A DNA stretch of 5,944 nt from an uncultured Chitinophagaceae bacterium (lineage in GTDB: Bacteria > Bacteroidota > Bacteroidia > Chitinophagales > Chitinophagaceae): positions 1 through 5,944 of the forward strand of contig CAILAF010000204.1 of assembly GCA_903832075.1 (NCBI GenBank), in the 5' to 3' direction. This document shows, piece after piece, positions 1 through 5,944 of this stretch. Within the stretch, counting starts at the first letter, position 1, and every line of letters starts with the position of its first letter. Position numbers and translations under genes: made by a program. The notes under the pieces are model-generated. The model ran no database searches. It worked only from the letters and a program-made list of their open reading frames with translations, and was not told where the DNA came from.

Positions 1-1257
1 GATCAGGCGCTTAAAAACCGCAGTAGCATTACGTTTACTAATACTAATGTTTTAAGAAAAACTGGCGAAAGAAGTGCCAATGTTTCTGCACTTGATTTAA
101 GTTTGTTTGATAAAAAAAATATATACAACTTTCAATTAAAAGGAAGATTCAGTACAGTTAGTTCAAGTAATCTACAAAGTGGTTTTCATTCAGATGGTGG
201 TAATGATGCACATAATGGATTTCGGGCTGCAACAACCATTGCCAAAGTAAGTGGCATATGGCAATGGGATTTTACCAATTCTGTAATGAGTGACAGATAT
301 GATCCTAATGATATGGGTTATTTGCACAATCCCAATGAAGTACTCACTTCATTGAATGTTACTTTTAATCAGTTTGAGCCGAATAAGTATTTTACAATGC
401 GGAATTATAGTTTCAATATTTTGTACAGAAACTTATACAAACCATTTGCTTTTAGAGAACTGTTATATAATAATAGTTTCTTGCATGTATTTAAAAACTT
501 TTGGGATCTAACTTTTAGTTTAGTTGGTAATCCAAATGAACAATACGATTATTTTGAATTAAGAACAGTAGGAAGAAAATTAAAAAAATGGCCTTGGGCT
601 TTTGGTGGAGTTTTTGGTGGAACAGACAGTCGAAAAAAACTATACTTCAGAGCTGGCATAGGATATGCCATATCATATGGTTGGCCTGAATATAATCCAT
701 TTTATTTAGTTGATGGAAGTGTCCGTTACAGATTCAATGATAAATTTTCAATAACTTTTAGTGGGCATAAAGAATTTGATCCTGCAGAAACAGGTTTTGC
801 TTATTTCGAACCAATCACAAATGAGCCGGTTATTGGAAAGCGTCATACACAACGAATGGAAAACATTTTAAGTGGGTTATATAATTTTAAAGCAAGAATG
901 AATTTATCTATTCGTATCAGGCATTTTTGGAGCAATGTGCATTATATAGATTTTTATCATGTTGGACTGGATGGAGAATTTCTTAGTCACAAAATTCCAT
1001 ATCAAAATGGTTATGATGATGATTATAACGCATTTAATATTGACGCTTTTTATACATGGGATTTTACTCCGGGTAGCAGATTAATAATAGCTTGGAAAAA
1101 TGCGATGGGTCCCGATGCTACAGTTGATGGATTTACTTACAGAACGTATGTTCAAAACCTTACGCAAACTTTAATTGCACCCCATAGCAATCAGTTGAGT
1201 GTTAAGTTTGTTTATTTTATTGATTGTAATCGACTCAAGAAAAAGAAATCTATATAA
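1..1257 (+). CDS. DUF5916-type outer-membrane beta-barrel protein, C-terminal part (5' end outside window)
   Basis: The frame is open from base 1, so this is a 5'-truncated gene with 418 visible residues. The TTG at 103 is internal and not a real start. The sequence is full of short alternating aromatic/polar strands with no long hydrophobic helix, as in an outer-membrane beta-barrel. The late segment reading FNIDAFYTWDFTPGSRLI, then AWKN, and the closing LSVKFVYFIDCNRL resemble the end of the Bacteroidota DUF5916 family. Those proteins are usually about 700-900 residues, with an N-terminal CBM9-like sugar-binding domain that would lie upstream of this window. Location is inferred to be the outer membrane; substrate and function are unknown for the family. 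A short basic tail, KKKKSI, follows the last predicted strand. A probable terminator follows the stop. Family recognition is from memory of conserved motifs, so a different large barrel family remains possible. Confidence 0.75.
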   Translation, partial: DQALKNRSSITFTNTNVLRKTGERSANVSALDLSLFDKKNIYNFQLKGRFSTVSSSNLQSGFHSDGGNDAHNGFRAATTIAKVSGIWQWDFTNSVMSDRYDPNDMGYLHNPNEVLTSLNVTFNQFEPNKYFTMRNYSFNILYRNLYKPFAFRELLYNNSFLHVFKNFWDLTFSLVGNPNEQYDYFELRTVGRKLKKWPWAFGGVFGGTDSRKKLYFRAGIGYAISYGWPEYNPFYLVDGSVRYRFNDKFSITFSGHKEFDPAETGFAYFEPITNEPVIGKRHTQRMENILSGLYNFKARMNLSIRIRHFWSNVHYIDFYHVGLDGEFLSHKIPYQNGYDDDYNAFNIDAFYTWDFTPGSRLIIAWKNAMGPDATVDGFTYRTYVQNLTQTLIAPHSNQLSVKFVYFIDCNRLKKKKSI

Positions 1258-1276
1258 AATTTATTTCAAATAATAC

Positions 1277-1326
1277 AAGTATAAATTATCAGTTAAATAA
1301 TTTATACTTTCAATCAACATTTTTTT
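1277..1326 (+). terminator. Perfect 13-bp inverted repeat plus T-run, probable terminator
   Basis: Bases 1277-1289 (AAGTATAAATTAT) are the exact reverse complement of 1297-1309, separated by a 7-base loop (1290-1296). A run of seven T follows at 1320-1326, ten bases after the stem. The position, 19 bases past the stop of the barrel gene, fits an intrinsic terminator. The stem is almost all A/T and the T-run is offset, so it would be weak. An operator for the downstream permease gene is the main alternative. Confidence 0.5.
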
Positions 1327-1338
1327 AAACCACTGTTT

Positions 1339-2661
1339 ATGTTAGAAAAAATATTTCATCTCAAACAAAATCATACAACAGTTAAAATAGAAATCATTGC
1401 GGGATTAACTACATTTTCAACAATGGCATATATATTAGTAGTTAATCCATTAATCTTATCCAAAACCGGTATGGATTTGAATGCAGTTATTGTATCAACT
1501 GCATTAGCAACTGCTATCGGTTGTTTAATGATGGCGTTATATGCAAACCTCCCAATTGCACAAGCACCGGCAATGGGATTGAATGCTTTTTTTGCTTACA
1601 CCATAGTTTTAGGAATGGGTTACACTTGGCAGTTTGCATTAACAGCCGTTTTTATTGAAGGCATTTTATTTATTATGCTTTCATTATTAAATGTTCGCGA
1701 AGCAATCATTAATAGTATTCCTTCAAATTTAAAATATGCTATCTCAGTTGGCATTGGTGTTTTTATTGCATTGATTGGGTTAGTGAATGCTGGAATAATT
1801 GAAACAGGCATGGTGCATATTGGTAATAATAAATTAGATGGTGTAATTGTAAAGTTGGGAGATATGAAATCTAATGCAGCTATTTTGGTGATTGTTGCAC
1901 TATTAATAAGTGCCGTATTATTATACAAAAAAATAAATGCTGCTTTATTAATTGGAATATTGATTGCAACAATAATTGGAATTCCATTAGGATTAACTCA
2001 TTTACCTGTTGGCGGAAAATTAATAAGTATGCCACCATCAATTGCACAGGTATTTTTTAAATTGGAATTTTCAAAAATATTTTCATTAGATATGGTAATC
2101 ATTTTATTCACTTTGTTAAGTGTGAATTTATTTGATACTGTTGGAACATTAATTGGATGTTGCTCGGCAGGTGGATTATTAAAAGATGGAAAAATTCCTA
2201 ATGTAAAAAAAGCATTATTATCAGATGCAGTTGCAACAACTTCTGCAGGAATTTTAGGAACAAGTGTTATCAGCGCTTATATTGAAAGTGCCGCCGGTAT
2301 TGCATCCGGTGGCAAAACCGGATTAACAACTTTTACTGTTGCTATTATGTTTTTATTATCGTTATTTTTTGCGCCTTTGTTTGCTATGATACCAGCAGCA
2401 GCAACATCATCTGCATTAATTATTGTTGGATTATTAATGATGGGGGAAGTAAAGCACATTGATTTTTCGGATATCACCAATGCACTGCCGGCATTTCTTG
2501 CAATTGTAATGATGCCATTTACTTATAGTATTGCAGAAGGAATTAGTTTCGGAATGATTAGTTATGTTTTATTAAAAGTATTGAGTGGCAGATATAAGGA
2601 AGTGAGTATTGCCATGTATATTTTAGCAGCCTTATTTATTGTTGGGTTTATTGTAAAATAA
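1339..2661 (+). CDS. NCS2 family purine permease (AzgA/PbuG-like, adenine/guanine/hypoxanthine uptake)
   Basis: This intact 440-residue inner-membrane protein has the length and motif order of the AzgA-like branch of the NCS2 nucleobase:cation symporters, which import purine bases for salvage. Visible hallmarks are the N-terminal EIIAGLTTFSTMAYILVVNP (residues 18-37) and the substrate-site half-helix region AQAPAMGLNAFFAYTIV (74-90). Further hallmarks are NLFDTVGTLIG (263-273), SDAVAT (295-300), the family-typical ESAAGIASGGKTGLT (316-330) and PFTYSIAEGISFG (393-405). Many hydrophobic helices run the whole length, in keeping with the 14-segment inverted-repeat fold of this superfamily. The ATG at 1339 gives the expected N-terminus, with a short amphipathic stretch before helix 1. 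No Shine-Dalgarno sequence is seen. It stands alone on its strand after a probable terminator and converges on the gene ending at 2664. Which purine it carries cannot be read from the sequence. Confidence 0.93.
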   Translation: MLEKIFHLKQNHTTVKIEIIAGLTTFSTMAYILVVNPLILSKTGMDLNAVIVSTALATAIGCLMMALYANLPIAQAPAMGLNAFFAYTIVLGMGYTWQFALTAVFIEGILFIMLSLLNVREAIINSIPSNLKYAISVGIGVFIALIGLVNAGIIETGMVHIGNNKLDGVIVKLGDMKSNAAILVIVALLISAVLLYKKINAALLIGILIATIIGIPLGLTHLPVGGKLISMPPSIAQVFFKLEFSKIFSLDMVIILFTLLSVNLFDTVGTLIGCCSAGGLLKDGKIPNVKKALLSDAVATTSAGILGTSVISAYIESAAGIASGGKTGLTTFTVAIMFLLSLFFAPLFAMIPAAATSSALIIVGLLMMGEVKHIDFSDITNALPAFLAIVMMPFTYSIAEGISFGMISYVLLKVLSGRYKEVSIAMYILAALFIVGFIVK

Positions 2662-2663
2662 GG

Positions 2664-2978
2664 TTAACTTTTTTTTGCGAATGCTTTATCAATCCAATGT
2701 AAAAAGACTTCCTCCAATTTTACAGATACTTTTTGCAAAACATTACCAACCGTATCTTGTACTTTAGGAATTGAAAGAAAAGTTTGTGCCCAACTATTAT
2801 GAAATTCTTCTTTTGCTTTTCTGAATAATGAATTCCGAAGCATTAAAGGAAAATGATGTTTCAAATGATCCCAATTTTGATCGAATTCATTTTCTAAATA
2901 TTTTTTTCTATGATGCAGTTCTCTTATCTCATTATTCAATGCATCCAAACCGCTGATATTATTAGTCTTCGTCTTCAT
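2664..2978 (-). CDS. Small helical hypothetical protein, partner of the holin-X-like gene
   Basis: This 104-residue protein belongs to no family I recognise. It is highly charged and helical. Residues 11-40 have the heptad-like spacing of a coiled coil (LDALNNEIRELHHRKKYLEN), followed by an amphipathic C-terminal half (about 72-100) with a basic end. There is no signal peptide or transmembrane segment, so a cytoplasmic or membrane-peripheral location is inferred. The ATG at 2978 lies 17 bases inside the end of the upstream membrane-protein gene, which suggests translational coupling and a shared function. The arrangement is loosely like the yqjD-yqjE-yqjK cluster of enterobacteria, where small helical proteins sit beside a holin-III-type membrane protein, but I see no sequence evidence of homology to YqjK or YqjD. 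Its stop is 2 bases from the stop of the convergent permease gene. Confidence 0.75.
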   Translation of the reverse strand: MKTKTNNISGLDALNNEIRELHHRKKYLENEFDQNWDHLKHHFPLMLRNSLFRKAKEEFHNSWAQTFLSIPKVQDTVGNVLQKVSVKLEEVFLHWIDKAFAKKS

Positions 2979-3318
2979 TGGAATATTGTTTTACCAGAAC
3001 CCGGATAATCGGATTAATAAATAATTGTTTTCTGAAAACAGTTAACAGTACTGTTATTAAAATTATTATGCCCGTTGTTGCAGCAAAACCTGCGACTTTG
3101 CTATGCATCAGATGGGATAACAAAAAGCCAATTGTTATGCCGCTGAAAATAAAAATGAGGAATAATAAAAAAATAGAAATGATTAGCCAGATAATTAATC
3201 CGCTGATTCGTGAAGTGGTTCGTATCAATTCTAATTTAAAAATATTGATTCGCACTTCAACATATTCCTTCAGTAATTTTTTATTCTCGCTTAAAAATTC
3301 AAATAAATCTTGTTCCAT
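2962..3318 (-). CDS. Holin-X/YqjE-like small membrane protein (phage holin superfamily III type)
   Basis: The protein is 118 residues long. A charged amphipathic N-terminus (residues 1-35, with KLLKEYVEVRINIFKLELI) leads into two hydrophobic segments at about 37-66 and 75-94 and a basic/acidic tail ending NEDED. This layout is typical of the proteins annotated as putative holin-X or YqjE in Bacteroidota, Actinobacteria and Proteobacteria. Despite the name these are usually chromosomal inner-membrane proteins of unknown role, not phage lysis genes, and no phage gene is nearby. The frame opens with TTG at 3321 directly before ATG at 3318. ATG is preferred, which shortens the protein by one residue. 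The gene lies 69 bases after the stop of the binding-fold gene and overlaps the next gene by 17 bases. No promoter was recognised in the gap, so it may be read from the guaA side. Confidence 0.82.
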   Translation of the reverse strand: MEQDLFEFLSENKKLLKEYVEVRINIFKLELIRTTSRISGLIIWLIISIFLLFLIFIFSGITIGFLLSHLMHSKVAGFAATTGIIILITVLLTVFRKQLFINPIIRVLVKQYSNEDED

Positions 3319-3387
3319 CAACTTTTATTTGATACTAAGCTACAACATTGTAAGCGCTTGAGCAATGATAAATATCAGAAGCGATGA

Positions 3388-4557
3388 TTAATTGACTGAG
3401 CGAACAGTTCCATCTAATTTTTTGATGAAATATATTTTTCTATTTTCCTGATAATCTGTTGTAGATGTTGTTCTGTTTTTTATAGCTCGAATATCAAAAT
3501 CATTAAAGAGTTTATAAGTTTTATCAGATAAGTGATTGATAAAATTATTCCCGTTTTGAATTAGTAATTTCGAAAAATGATACATGCTTTCAAAGCCTTT
3601 AAAAGCCATATCGCTAGCTCTGCCATTGTATTTGCTGCGATACGATTGCGCAAACTGTATTGCTAATTTATCTGCTCTGTTAAAATTGTAAGGTGTTGAA
3701 TAAACAATTTCTATTCCATTGTAATCAGGTTTGTCAAGTTCTTTCAAGCCATCCCAGGTTGGCATTCCTATCGCAATGCTTGGATAGTTTTTTGATTGGC
3801 TTAATGTTTTTATCAACCTCAAACCAAATGCTTCATCAATGGTTCCGCAAACAACAATATTTTGTTTGGTGCTGTCTAAATTTTCCAACAATTGATTATT
3901 TGTGAATGTATCAACCAGTTCAATATTTTTTATTTTCAATGGAAGAGAAGGAGTTGTTTTATTAGATTCAGTAAAAATAGATTGAATCATATCTTCTAAT
4001 CCACCTTTTCTTTTTATAAAAACTATATTGCCTGTGGAGTAGAAGTGTTGAAGATGTTTAAACAACTCTTCGCAATGTGTACGTAAAGTTGAATTGATGA
4101 GAATGAAGTATGCGTTATTGATTATGCCGGCATCATTAGGATAAGTTGCAGATATAACGGGGATTTTTTTTGCTGCAGCATAATCGGCTAACATTTTTGT
4201 TTCAGCTTTGTTGGTGAACGAAGCAATGATTAATGAAACATTATTCAGCTCTTGTTTATTAATGGTGCTGTAAACATTTTGTTTACTGCTTTTTGTATCG
4301 TAAATATTTATTTCTAATGATTGCTTTTCTGTTTGCAATGAATCAATTGCAAGCATTACACCGTTATAAAATTCTAATCCTGGTAAAATATTTTTAGGAA
4401 AATTATTATTGTTGAGTTTATAAGTATTTCCATCAAAAGCTGAATCAATATATAATGGTGCGAACACGGCAATTTTATAATGTGCAGTTTGTGATTGCAC
4501 TGATAAAGTTGCAATGATGAAGATAAAAAAGAAAAATAGTTGAATAACAAAACGCAT
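3388..4557 (-). CDS. Secreted periplasmic-binding-protein-like (PBP1 / Leu-Ile-Val receptor fold) protein
   Basis: Taken from the ATG at 4557, this is a 389-residue exported protein. Residues 1-23 form a signal peptide: MR, a long Phe/Ile-rich core, then SVQSQT with likely cleavage after VQS. There is no lipobox cysteine. The mature part begins with a beta strand, YKIAVFAPLYID (27-38). It then shows GLEFYNGVMLAIDSL (60-74), INIYDTKSS (84-92), a strand-helix pair ending SLIIASFTNKAET (108-120), KIPVISATYP (131-140) and a second-lobe strand, NIVVCGTIDEA (233-243). This order is that of type 1 periplasmic-binding proteins (Peripla_BP_6-like). Related Bacteroidota proteins often carry LysM domains before this fold; none is present here. 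No ABC permease or ATPase gene is visible beside it, so a transport role is not supported. It could act as a sensor or wall-associated protein. An upstream ATG at 4599 would overlap the guaA stop and put 14 polar residues before the signal peptide, so it is disfavoured. Confidence 0.8.
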   Translation of the reverse strand: MRFVIQLFFFFIFIIATLSVQSQTAHYKIAVFAPLYIDSAFDGNTYKLNNNNFPKNILPGLEFYNGVMLAIDSLQTEKQSLEINIYDTKSSKQNVYSTINKQELNNVSLIIASFTNKAETKMLADYAAAKKIPVISATYPNDAGIINNAYFILINSTLRTHCEELFKHLQHFYSTGNIVFIKRKGGLEDMIQSIFTESNKTTPSLPLKIKNIELVDTFTNNQLLENLDSTKQNIVVCGTIDEAFGLRLIKTLSQSKNYPSIAIGMPTWDGLKELDKPDYNGIEIVYSTPYNFNRADKLAIQFAQSYRSKYNGRASDMAFKGFESMYHFSKLLIQNGNNFINHLSDKTYKLFNDFDIRAIKNRTTSTTDYQENRKIYFIKKLDGTVRSVN

Positions 4558-4589
4558 GATTCGGTTTTTAATAAATAGTTCTGTAATGC

Positions 4590-5944
4590 TTATTCCCATT
4601 CAATTGTAGCAGGTGGTTTACTGCTGATATCATATACCACTCTGTTTATTCCTCTAACATTATTTATAATTTCATTTGAAACAAAAGCTAAAAAATCATA
4701 AGGCAAATGTGCCCAGTCTGCTGTCATGCCATCTACACTTGTAACAGCTCGCAAGGCAAGTGTAAATTCATAAGTTCTTTCATCGCCCATTACACCAACA
4801 CTTTTTATCGGCAATAAAATAGCACCTGCTTGCCACACTTTATTATATAAATGATGTTGCTTTAATGCTTTTATATAAATATCATCAGCATCTTGTACCA
4901 GTTTTACTTTTTCTGCTGTGATATCTCCCAAAATTCTTATTGCTAAACCTGGTCCGGGAAATGGATGACGTTGAATCATCTCTTCCGGAATGCCCATTTC
5001 TAATCCAACTTTTCTTACTTCATCTTTAAATAAAGATCGCAAAGGTTCTACCAAACTTAATTTCATTGTTTCGGGCAAACCTCCAACATTGTGATGCGAT
5101 TTAATAGTTTGCGATGGACCATGCACACTTACACTTTCAATTACATCAGGATAAATAGTTCCTTGTCCTAAAAATTTTACTTCACTTATTTTTTTTGCTT
5201 CTTTATCAAAAACATCAATAAATAATTTACCAATGATCTTTCTTTTTTCTTCAGGATCTGTTTTGCCTGCAAGTGCAGTATAAAACATTTGTTTGGCATC
5301 AATACCGGTAACATTCAAATCAAGTTGTTTATAAGTTTCCAGCACTTGTTCAAATTCATTTTTGCGTAACAAACCATTATCAACAAAAATGCCATGTAAT
5401 CTTTTCCCAATTGCTTTGCTGATAAGCGTTGCAGCCACTGTGCTATCCACACCGCCACTTAATGCCATGATAACATGCGCATCGCCAATTTGCTTTTTTA
5501 ATTGTTCAACTGTTTCGTGTATAAATGATTCAGGTGTCCAATTTTGTTTGCAATGACAAATATTAACGAGAAAATTTTTTATAATTTTTTTTCCTTCGGT
5601 TGAATGATAAACTTCGGGATGAAATTGCAAACCATAAAGTGGATGTGAAAAGTGAGAGGTCAAAAGTGAATCAGTTTTAGTTTTTGACATTTCACTTTTC
5701 ACATTTGACTTTTTGAATGCTGCTACCGGAATACTTTCTGTTGTTGCTAATATTTCAAAACCGTTTGGTAATTCAACAATCGAATCACTATGGCTCATCC
5801 AGACTTGCGAATTATCACTTACATCATTTAATAAAACATCTTCTTTTATTTTTTTCATTTTTGCTCTGCCGTATTCACGCTTATTACTTTTATCAACGCG
5901 GCCACCAAATTCTTTTGCTGTTAATTGTGCGCCATAACAGATAC
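4590..5944 (-). CDS. guaA: GMP synthase (glutamine-hydrolysing), N-terminus outside window
   Basis: GMP synthase converts XMP to GMP using ATP and ammonia drawn from glutamine, the last step of guanine nucleotide synthesis in the cytoplasm. The frame stays open to the window edge. Upstream of the first in-frame ATG (5858) it encodes ICYGAQLTAKEFGGRV and SNKREYGRA, the nucleophile-elbow region of the class I glutamine amidotransferase domain, so that ATG is internal. About 450 residues are visible and roughly 80 are missing. Counting from the first full codon: catalytic Cys 2; His 108 and Glu 110 in FHPEV; the ATP-pyrophosphatase loop SGGVDST at 162-168; GQGTIYPDVIES at 259-270; KSHHNVGGLP at 281-290; HPFPGPGLA at 326-334; and the classic C-terminus SKPPATIEWE. 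All key residues are present. The oddity is an extra segment of about 23 residues (78-100) just before the His/Glu motif, encoded by a palindromic repeat. The next gene starts 32 bases after the stop, so the two are probably co-transcribed. Confidence 0.97.
   Translation of the reverse strand, partial: ICYGAQLTAKEFGGRVDKSNKREYGRAKMKKIKEDVLLNDVSDNSQVWMSHSDSIVELPNGFEILATTESIPVAAFKKSNVKSEMSKTKTDSLLTSHFSHPLYGLQFHPEVYHSTEGKKIIKNFLVNICHCKQNWTPESFIHETVEQLKKQIGDAHVIMALSGGVDSTVAATLISKAIGKRLHGIFVDNGLLRKNEFEQVLETYKQLDLNVTGIDAKQMFYTALAGKTDPEEKRKIIGKLFIDVFDKEAKKISEVKFLGQGTIYPDVIESVSVHGPSQTIKSHHNVGGLPETMKLSLVEPLRSLFKDEVRKVGLEMGIPEEMIQRHPFPGPGLAIRILGDITAEKVKLVQDADDIYIKALKQHHLYNKVWQAGAILLPIKSVGVMGDERTYEFTLALRAVTSVDGMTADWAHLPYDFLAFVSNEIINNVRGINRVVYDISSKPPATIEWE
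5645..5709. repeat. Palindromic element of inverted tandem 7-mers inserted in frame in guaA
   Basis: On the plus strand, 5645-5672 is four abutting 7-mers: GTGAAAA, GTGAGAG, GTCAAAA, GTGAATC. On the minus strand, 5709 down to 5682 is another four: GTCAAAT, GTGAAAA, GTGAAAT, GTCAAAA. Nine bases separate the two arrays. As an inverted repeat, 5643-5665 pairs with 5682-5704 at 21 of 23 positions around a 16-base loop, which would give a strong hairpin in the guaA mRNA. The element encodes a Lys/Ser/Thr-rich stretch between PVAAFK and PLYGLQFHPEV, where GMP synthases normally have only a few residues in a turn. The structure is read directly from the sequence. Its identity as a dispersed, once-mobile repeat is inferred. 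Confidence 0.8.

Noticed and set aside
103..105. TTG as the start of the barrel protein
   Set aside because: The same frame is open from base 1, and the upstream residues have the same strand-like character. The family is far longer, so the gene is truncated by the window edge.
1620..1928. Open frame of 102 codons antisense to the purine permease
   Set aside because: It lies wholly inside a gene with clear family motifs, and its translation has no recognisable domain. It is an artefact of AT-rich, hydrophobic coding sequence.
2655..2676. Intrinsic terminator for the permease
   Set aside because: The possible stem is A/T pairs with one mismatch and a single G-C pair, too weak to annotate.
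2962..3318. Prophage remnant suggested by the holin-like protein
   Set aside because: No other phage gene, integrase or attachment-site repeat is visible, and this holin-X/YqjE type is usually a resident chromosomal gene.
3351..3359. Short palindrome AAGCGCTT upstream of the holin-X-like gene
   Set aside because: Eight-base palindromes arise by chance. There is no loop, no flanking pairing in register and no promoter element near it.
2978..3361. Open frame of 127 codons on the plus strand opposite the holin-X-like gene
   Set aside because: It is the complement of a gene with coherent membrane topology. The translation is a shapeless basic/hydrophobic mix, and its start sits on the overlap of the two real genes.
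5856..5858. ATG as the start of guaA
   Set aside because: The frame continues upstream to the window edge and encodes ICYGAQL with the catalytic Cys and SNKREYGRA, so this Met is internal.
5713..5937. Plus-strand open frame opposite the N-terminal part of guaA
   Set aside because: The minus strand here encodes unmistakable glutaminase motifs, so the plus-strand frame is incidental.

Overview
The window is compact, AT-rich, chromosome-like DNA from what looks like a member of the Bacteroidota, most plausibly the Chitinophagaceae/Sphingobacteriales side. The grounds are the gene families present: a DUF5916-type outer-membrane protein, a stand-alone periplasmic-binding-fold protein directly behind guaA, and a small holin-X-like membrane protein with a helical partner. 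The genes also lack recognisable Shine-Dalgarno sequences, which is usual in this phylum. The placement is an inference from protein character, not from a marker gene.

Layout. Bases 1-1257 (+) are the C-terminal part of a DUF5916-type beta-barrel protein that enters from the left edge. An 81-base gap follows, holding a perfect 13-bp inverted repeat and a T-run (probable terminator). Bases 1339-2661 (+) encode an intact NCS2/AzgA-type purine permease. The right half is entirely on the minus strand. Read in the direction of transcription it holds guaA (enters from the right edge, ends at 4590), a secreted periplasmic-binding-protein-like gene (4557 to 3388), a holin-X/YqjE-like membrane protein (3318 to 2962) and a small helical protein (2978 to 2664). 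The last of these converges on the permease with only 2 bases between the stops. No gap between genes is longer than about 80 bases, and no rRNA, tRNA, CRISPR array or transposase was seen.

How the genes relate. guaA makes GMP from XMP, and the permease probably imports purine bases, so both touch purine supply. They lie on opposite strands and are not an operon. guaA and the binding-fold gene are closely spaced and probably co-transcribed. The two small genes overlap by 17 bases and are probably translationally coupled.

The most unusual item is inside guaA. A 65-base palindromic element, built of four tandem 7-mers (consensus GTSAAAW) facing four more in the opposite orientation, sits in frame in the glutaminase domain. 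It adds about 23 residues just before the catalytic HPE motif. It resembles a dispersed repeat that has inserted into an essential enzyme and been tolerated as coding sequence. Only one of the six possible reading frames through it is free of stops, and that is the one used.
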